Below are positions 60,123-64,000 of a stretch of 64,000 nt of DNA, in pieces. Source of the DNA: Streptomyces sp. NBC_00154 (GTDB lineage: Bacteria; Actinomycetota; Actinomycetes; Streptomycetales; Streptomycetaceae). Below the pieces are notes generated by a model. That model worked only from the letters and a program-made list of their open reading frames with translations. It made no database searches and was not told the DNA's origin. The stretch's first letter is position 1. Every line of letters begins with the position of its first letter. A program made the translations under genes and the position numbers. The stretch covers positions 806,001 through 870,000 of the forward strand of contig NZ_JAPEMI010000002.1 of assembly GCF_026342835.1 (NCBI RefSeq), read 5' to 3'.

Positions 60123-61366
60123 GTAGCGTGTCGCCGCTTAGTTATGGTGCACCTGACTGGGAGGTTGGTGTCTGGCAGATTCCTTCCCCTTTGCCAGATA
60201 GGACTGTTGTTGTGGGTTCGCAGAAGAAGCGGCCGGTCAGGTTGACCGCGCAGGATCGTGAGGAGCTGGTCCGAGTGACCACGACGGGTGTTCGTGGGGC
60301 CTCGATGATCATGCGTGCGCGGGTGCTGCTTGCACTGGACAGCTCGGTGGGTGAGGTGGACACCAAGGAGGCGATCGCGGCCCGGCTCGGTGTCTCCGGT
60401 GAGACGTTGCGGCTGGTCGCCAAGCGTTTCGCCGAGACCGGTGGCGATGTTCACGCCACGATCGCGCGGAAGAAGCGCGACCTCCCGCCGGTGCCCTCGC
60501 CGGTGACCGGCGAGGTCGAAGCCCGGCTGATCGCGATGGCGTGCTCACAGCCACCCCAGGGCTATGCCCGGTGGTCGCTGCGGCTGTTGGAGAAGCACGT
60601 CGCGCTGGTCGAGGACATCCCCGATCTGGACCACTCCACCATCGGGCGGGTCTTAAAAAACGCAACTGCGTCCTCATCTGAGAAAGTGCTGGACCATCCC
60701 ACCGCGAGCGAACGCGGAGTTCGCGGCCCGGATGGAAGACGTGCTGGCCATCTATGCCCGGCCCTACGATCCGGCACGTCCCGTGGTGTGCATGGACGAG
60801 AAGCCCTACCAGCTCCTCGACCATGTCCGCGACCCGCTCCCGGCCCGCCCTGGTCGCGATGCCTGCCAGGACAGCGAGTACATCCGCTGCGGCACGTGCT
60901 CGATCTTCGTGTGGGTCGAACCCCTTCGCGGGTGGCGTCGAGTCCAGGCGCTGTCCCAGCGGACCCGGATCGACTGGGCCGGCCAGGTCAAGCAGCTGCT
61001 GAGCGTGGATTACCCCGACGTCGAATCCGTGGTGCTGGTGATGGACAACCTCAACACCCACGGCATCGCCTCACTGTACGAGGCATTCGAACCAGAAGAG
61101 GCCTTCGCCCTGGCCCAGCGCCTCGAGATCCATCACACGCCCAAACACGGGTCATGGCTCAACATCGCCGAGATCGAACTCTCCGCGCTGACCCGGCAAT
61201 GCCTCGACCGCCGGATCGGTGACCTCGACAACCTCAACACCGAACTCTCGGCCTGGCAGAACGCCGCCAACACCGACCAACGTCAGGTCGACTGGCAGTT
61301 CACCACCCACGACGCACGCATCAAACTGCGCCACCTCTATCCCAAAAATTAGCCGCGACGGTCTAC
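60123..61366 (+). mobile_element. IS630-family insertion sequence, copy 1
   Basis: 1,244 bp. Left end GTAGCGTGTCGCCGCTTAG and right end (inverted) GTAGACCGTCGCGGCTAAT share GTAG, GTCGC and GCT in register. The TA at 60121-60122 and 61367-61368 is the target duplication usual for IS630. It differs from copies 2 and 3 at a few bases, for example GAGGCC at ~61098 versus GAAGCA. Confidence 0.9.
60212..61352 (+). CDS. IS630-family transposase, copy 1 (orfA + orfB by frameshift)
   Basis: OrfA starts at GTG 60212 (MGSQKKRPVRLTAQDREELV) with a helix-turn-helix in DTKEAIAARLGVSGETLRLV. At an A6 run (60655-60660) the reading must move to the +1 frame to continue KTQLRPHLRKCW then EDVLAIYARPYDPARPVVCM. 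OrfB carries the DDE triad: CMDEKPY, LVMDNLNTHGIASL and SWLNIAEIELSALT, ending LRHLYPKN. Without the shift, orfA reads on into non-coding sequence until 61222. All catalytic residues are present. Confidence 0.85.
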
Positions 61367-61368
61367 TA

Positions 61369-62612
61369 GTAGCGTGTCGCCGCTTAGTTATGGTGCACCT
61401 GACTGGGAGGTTGGTGTCTGGCAGATTCCTTCCCCTTTGCCAGATAGGACTGTTGTTGTGGGTTCGCAGAAGAAGCGGCCGGTCAGGTTGACCGCGCAGG
61501 ATCGTGAGGAGCTGGTCCGAGTGACCACGACGGGTGTTCGTGGGGCCTCGATGATCATGCGTGCGCGGGTGCTGCTTGCACTGGACAGCTCGGTGGGTGA
61601 GGTGGACACCAAGGAGGCGATCGCGGCCCGGCTCGGTGTCTCCGGTGAGACGTTGCGGCTGGTCGCCAAGCGTTTCGCCGAGACCGGTGGCGATGTTCAC
61701 GCCACGATCGCGCGGAAGAAGCGCGACCTCCCGCCGGTGCCCTCGCCGGTGACCGGCGAGGTCGAAGCCCGGCTGATCGCGATGGCGTGCTCACAGCCAC
61801 CCCAGGGCTATGCCCGGTGGTCGCTGCGGCTGTTGGAGAAGCACGTCGCGCTGGTCGAGGACATCCCCGATCTGGACCACTCCACCATCGGGCGGGTCTT
61901 AAAAAACGCAACTGCGTCCTCATCTGAGAAAGTGCTGGACCATCCCACCGCGAGCGAACGCGGAGTTCGCGGCCCGGATGGAAGACGTGCTGGCCATCTA
62001 TGCCCGGCCCTACGATCCGGCACGTCCCGTGGTGTGCATGGACGAGAAGCCCTACCAGCTCCTCGACCATGTCCGCGACCCGCTCCCGGCCCGCCCTGGT
62101 CGCGATGCCTGCCAGGACAGCGAGTACATCCGCTGCGGCACGTGCTCGATCTTCGTGTGGGTCGAACCCCTTCGCGGGTGGCGTCGAGTCCAGGCGCTGT
62201 CCCAGCGGACCCGGATCGACTGGGCCGGCCAGGTCAAGCAGCTGCTGAGCGTGGATTACCCCGACGTCGAATCCGTGGTGCTGGTGATGGACAACCTCAA
62301 CACCCACGGCATCGCCTCACTGTACGAGGCATTCGAACCAGAAGAAGCATTCGCCCTGGCCCAGCGCCTCGAGATCCATCACACGCCCAAACACGGGTCA
62401 TGGCTCAACATCGCCGAGATCGAACTCTCCGCGCTGACCCGGCAATGCCTCGACCGCCGGATCGGTGACCTCGACAACCTCAACACCGAACTCTCGGCCT
62501 GGCAGAACGCCACCAACACCGACCAACGTCAGGTCGACTGGCAGTTCACCACCCACGACGCACGCATCAAACTGCGCCACCTCTATCCCAAAAATTAGCC
62601 GCGACGGTCTAC
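61369..62612 (+). mobile_element. IS630-family insertion sequence, copy 2
   Basis: Same ends and length as copy 1. Its left TA is shared with copy 1 and its right TA with copy 3. It appears identical to copy 3 wherever I compared them. Confidence 0.9.
61458..62598 (+). CDS. IS630-family transposase, copy 2
   Basis: As copy 1, with the A6 shift site at 61901-61906. The orfB part reads QNATNTDQ where copy 1 has QNAANTDQ. The DDE residues are intact. Confidence 0.85.
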
Positions 62613-62614
62613 TA

Positions 62615-63858
62615 GTAGCGTGTCGCCGCTTAGTTATGGTGCACCTGACTGGGAGGTTGGTGTCTGGCAGATTCCTTCCCCTTTGCCAGATAGGACTGTT
62701 GTTGTGGGTTCGCAGAAGAAGCGGCCGGTCAGGTTGACCGCGCAGGATCGTGAGGAGCTGGTCCGAGTGACCACGACGGGTGTTCGTGGGGCCTCGATGA
62801 TCATGCGTGCGCGGGTGCTGCTTGCACTGGACAGCTCGGTGGGTGAGGTGGACACCAAGGAGGCGATCGCGGCCCGGCTCGGTGTCTCCGGTGAGACGTT
62901 GCGGCTGGTCGCCAAGCGTTTCGCCGAGACCGGTGGCGATGTTCACGCCACGATCGCGCGGAAGAAGCGCGACCTCCCGCCGGTGCCCTCGCCGGTGACC
63001 GGCGAGGTCGAAGCCCGGCTGATCGCGATGGCGTGCTCACAGCCACCCCAGGGCTATGCCCGGTGGTCGCTGCGGCTGTTGGAGAAGCACGTCGCGCTGG
63101 TCGAGGACATCCCCGATCTGGACCACTCCACCATCGGGCGGGTCTTAAAAAACGCAACTGCGTCCTCATCTGAGAAAGTGCTGGACCATCCCACCGCGAG
63201 CGAACGCGGAGTTCGCGGCCCGGATGGAAGACGTGCTGGCCATCTATGCCCGGCCCTACGATCCGGCACGTCCCGTGGTGTGCATGGACGAGAAGCCCTA
63301 CCAGCTCCTCGACCATGTCCGCGACCCGCTCCCGGCCCGCCCTGGTCGCGATGCCTGCCAGGACAGCGAGTACATCCGCTGCGGCACGTGCTCGATCTTC
63401 GTGTGGGTCGAACCCCTTCGCGGGTGGCGTCGAGTCCAGGCGCTGTCCCAGCGGACCCGGATCGACTGGGCCGGCCAGGTCAAGCAGCTGCTGAGCGTGG
63501 ATTACCCCGACGTCGAATCCGTGGTGCTGGTGATGGACAACCTCAACACCCACGGCATCGCCTCACTGTACGAGGCATTCGAACCAGAAGAAGCATTCGC
63601 CCTGGCCCAGCGCCTCGAGATCCATCACACGCCCAAACACGGGTCATGGCTCAACATCGCCGAGATCGAACTCTCCGCGCTGACCCGGCAATGCCTCGAC
63701 CGCCGGATCGGTGACCTCGACAACCTCAACACCGAACTCTCGGCCTGGCAGAACGCCACCAACACCGACCAACGTCAGGTCGACTGGCAGTTCACCACCC
63801 ACGACGCACGCATCAAACTGCGCCACCTCTATCCCAAAAATTAGCCGCGACGGTCTAC
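62615..63858 (+). mobile_element. IS630-family insertion sequence, copy 3
   Basis: Same as copy 2 including its base differences from copy 1. It is followed by a TA at 63859-63860 and the start of a fourth copy. Confidence 0.9.
62704..63844 (+). CDS. IS630-family transposase, copy 3
   Basis: As copy 2, with the A6 shift site at 63147-63152. The predicted fused product has about 379 residues. Confidence 0.85.
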
Positions 63859-63860
63859 TA

Positions 63861-64000
63861 GTAGCGTGTCGCCGCTTAGTTATGGTGCACCTGACTGGGA
63901 GGTTGGTGTCTGGCAGATTCCTTCCCCTTTGCCAGATAGGACTGTTGTTGTGGGTTCGCAGAAGAAGCGGCCGGTCAGGTTGACCGCGCAGGATCGTGAG
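63861..64000 (+). mobile_element. IS630-family insertion sequence, copy 4 (partial at window edge)
   Basis: The first 140 bp of a further copy, including GTG 63950 of the transposase (MGSQKKRPVRLTAQDRE). Identical to the other copies over this length. Confidence 0.9.

Larger units (their letters stand above)
60121..64000. repeat. Tandem array of one IS630-family element, period 1,246 bp
   Basis: The sequence from 60121 repeats at 61367, 62613 and 63859, each 1,246 bp on. Each unit is TA plus a 1,244-bp element. Adjacent copies share a single TA. The array runs off the window. Confidence 0.95.

Noticed and set aside
60121..64000. CRISPR-like or satellite origin of the repeats at the right end
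   Set aside because: The 1,246-bp unit contains a complete transposase and terminal inverted repeats with TA junctions, so it is a tandem IS, not a CRISPR or satellite array.

Overview
The window is high-GC actinobacterial DNA, almost certainly from Streptomyces. The evidence is codon bias, GTG/TTG starts, GTGA/ATGA stop-start overlaps, a MatB-type deacetylase/glycosyltransferase, GH62 with a ricin-type domain, and DUF5959, DUF6126 and DUF427 proteins. The mix of metabolic islands, second-tier regulators, many broken genes and remnants of about ten transposase families suggests an accessory region such as a chromosome arm. No rRNA, tRNA or CRISPR array was seen.

Layout. 1-12.4 kb: a thiamine-diphosphate enzyme cut by the window edge, a PASTA-like lipoprotein, DUF5959, an RNA-repair fusion (DUF504 + 2H phosphoesterase), DUF427, a cupin lipoprotein, a frameshifted Dps, a TrmB/LuxR-like regulator and an aminopeptidase P, with transposase, MFS and phosphatase debris between them. 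12.4-17.1 kb: wrbA, an AhpD-like protein, pirin and GNAT (a likely redox/quinone set with a shared AT-rich element), then a 5'-nucleotidase. 17.2-29 kb: a hemicellulose/arabinoside locus. GH27, GH43, GH10 and a solute-binding protein are broken. A secreted GH62 arabinofuranosidase, a YtfQ-YtfR-YtfT-YjfF-type sugar ABC operon and its LacI regulator are intact, and matching operators link GH43 to the ABC operon.

29-41 kb: transposase remnants around an ArsR/SRPBCC cluster, a DUF3291 protein, an IS5-family element that may carry a passenger gene, a metallophosphoesterase, a recA without recX and an alanine-dehydrogenase-like enzyme. 41.3-47.8 kb is the most coherent candidate for an undescribed system. 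Three paralogous ArsR regulators each sit next to a GAATT-N10-GCAATT site. They accompany a SulP-STAS transporter, a flavin-binding PNPOx-like protein, RsbW-like ATPases, a STAS protein, a 59-aa helical protein and a DUF6126 membrane peptide, mostly joined by 4-base GTGA/ATGA overlaps. This looks like a metal- or redox-responsive anion transport/partner-switching module.

48-58 kb: a broken cation:proton antiporter, a membrane-anchored PQQ-type beta-propeller protein, a GH26-like lipoprotein and a matA-matB-acyltransferase operon for extracellular aminosugar polysaccharide, then a dienelactone hydrolase. 58.3-59.9 kb: a secreted M28 aminopeptidase with a strong terminator. 60.1 kb to the end: a head-to-tail array of one IS630-family element, three full copies plus the start of a fourth at an exact 1,246-bp period, with one TA at each junction.
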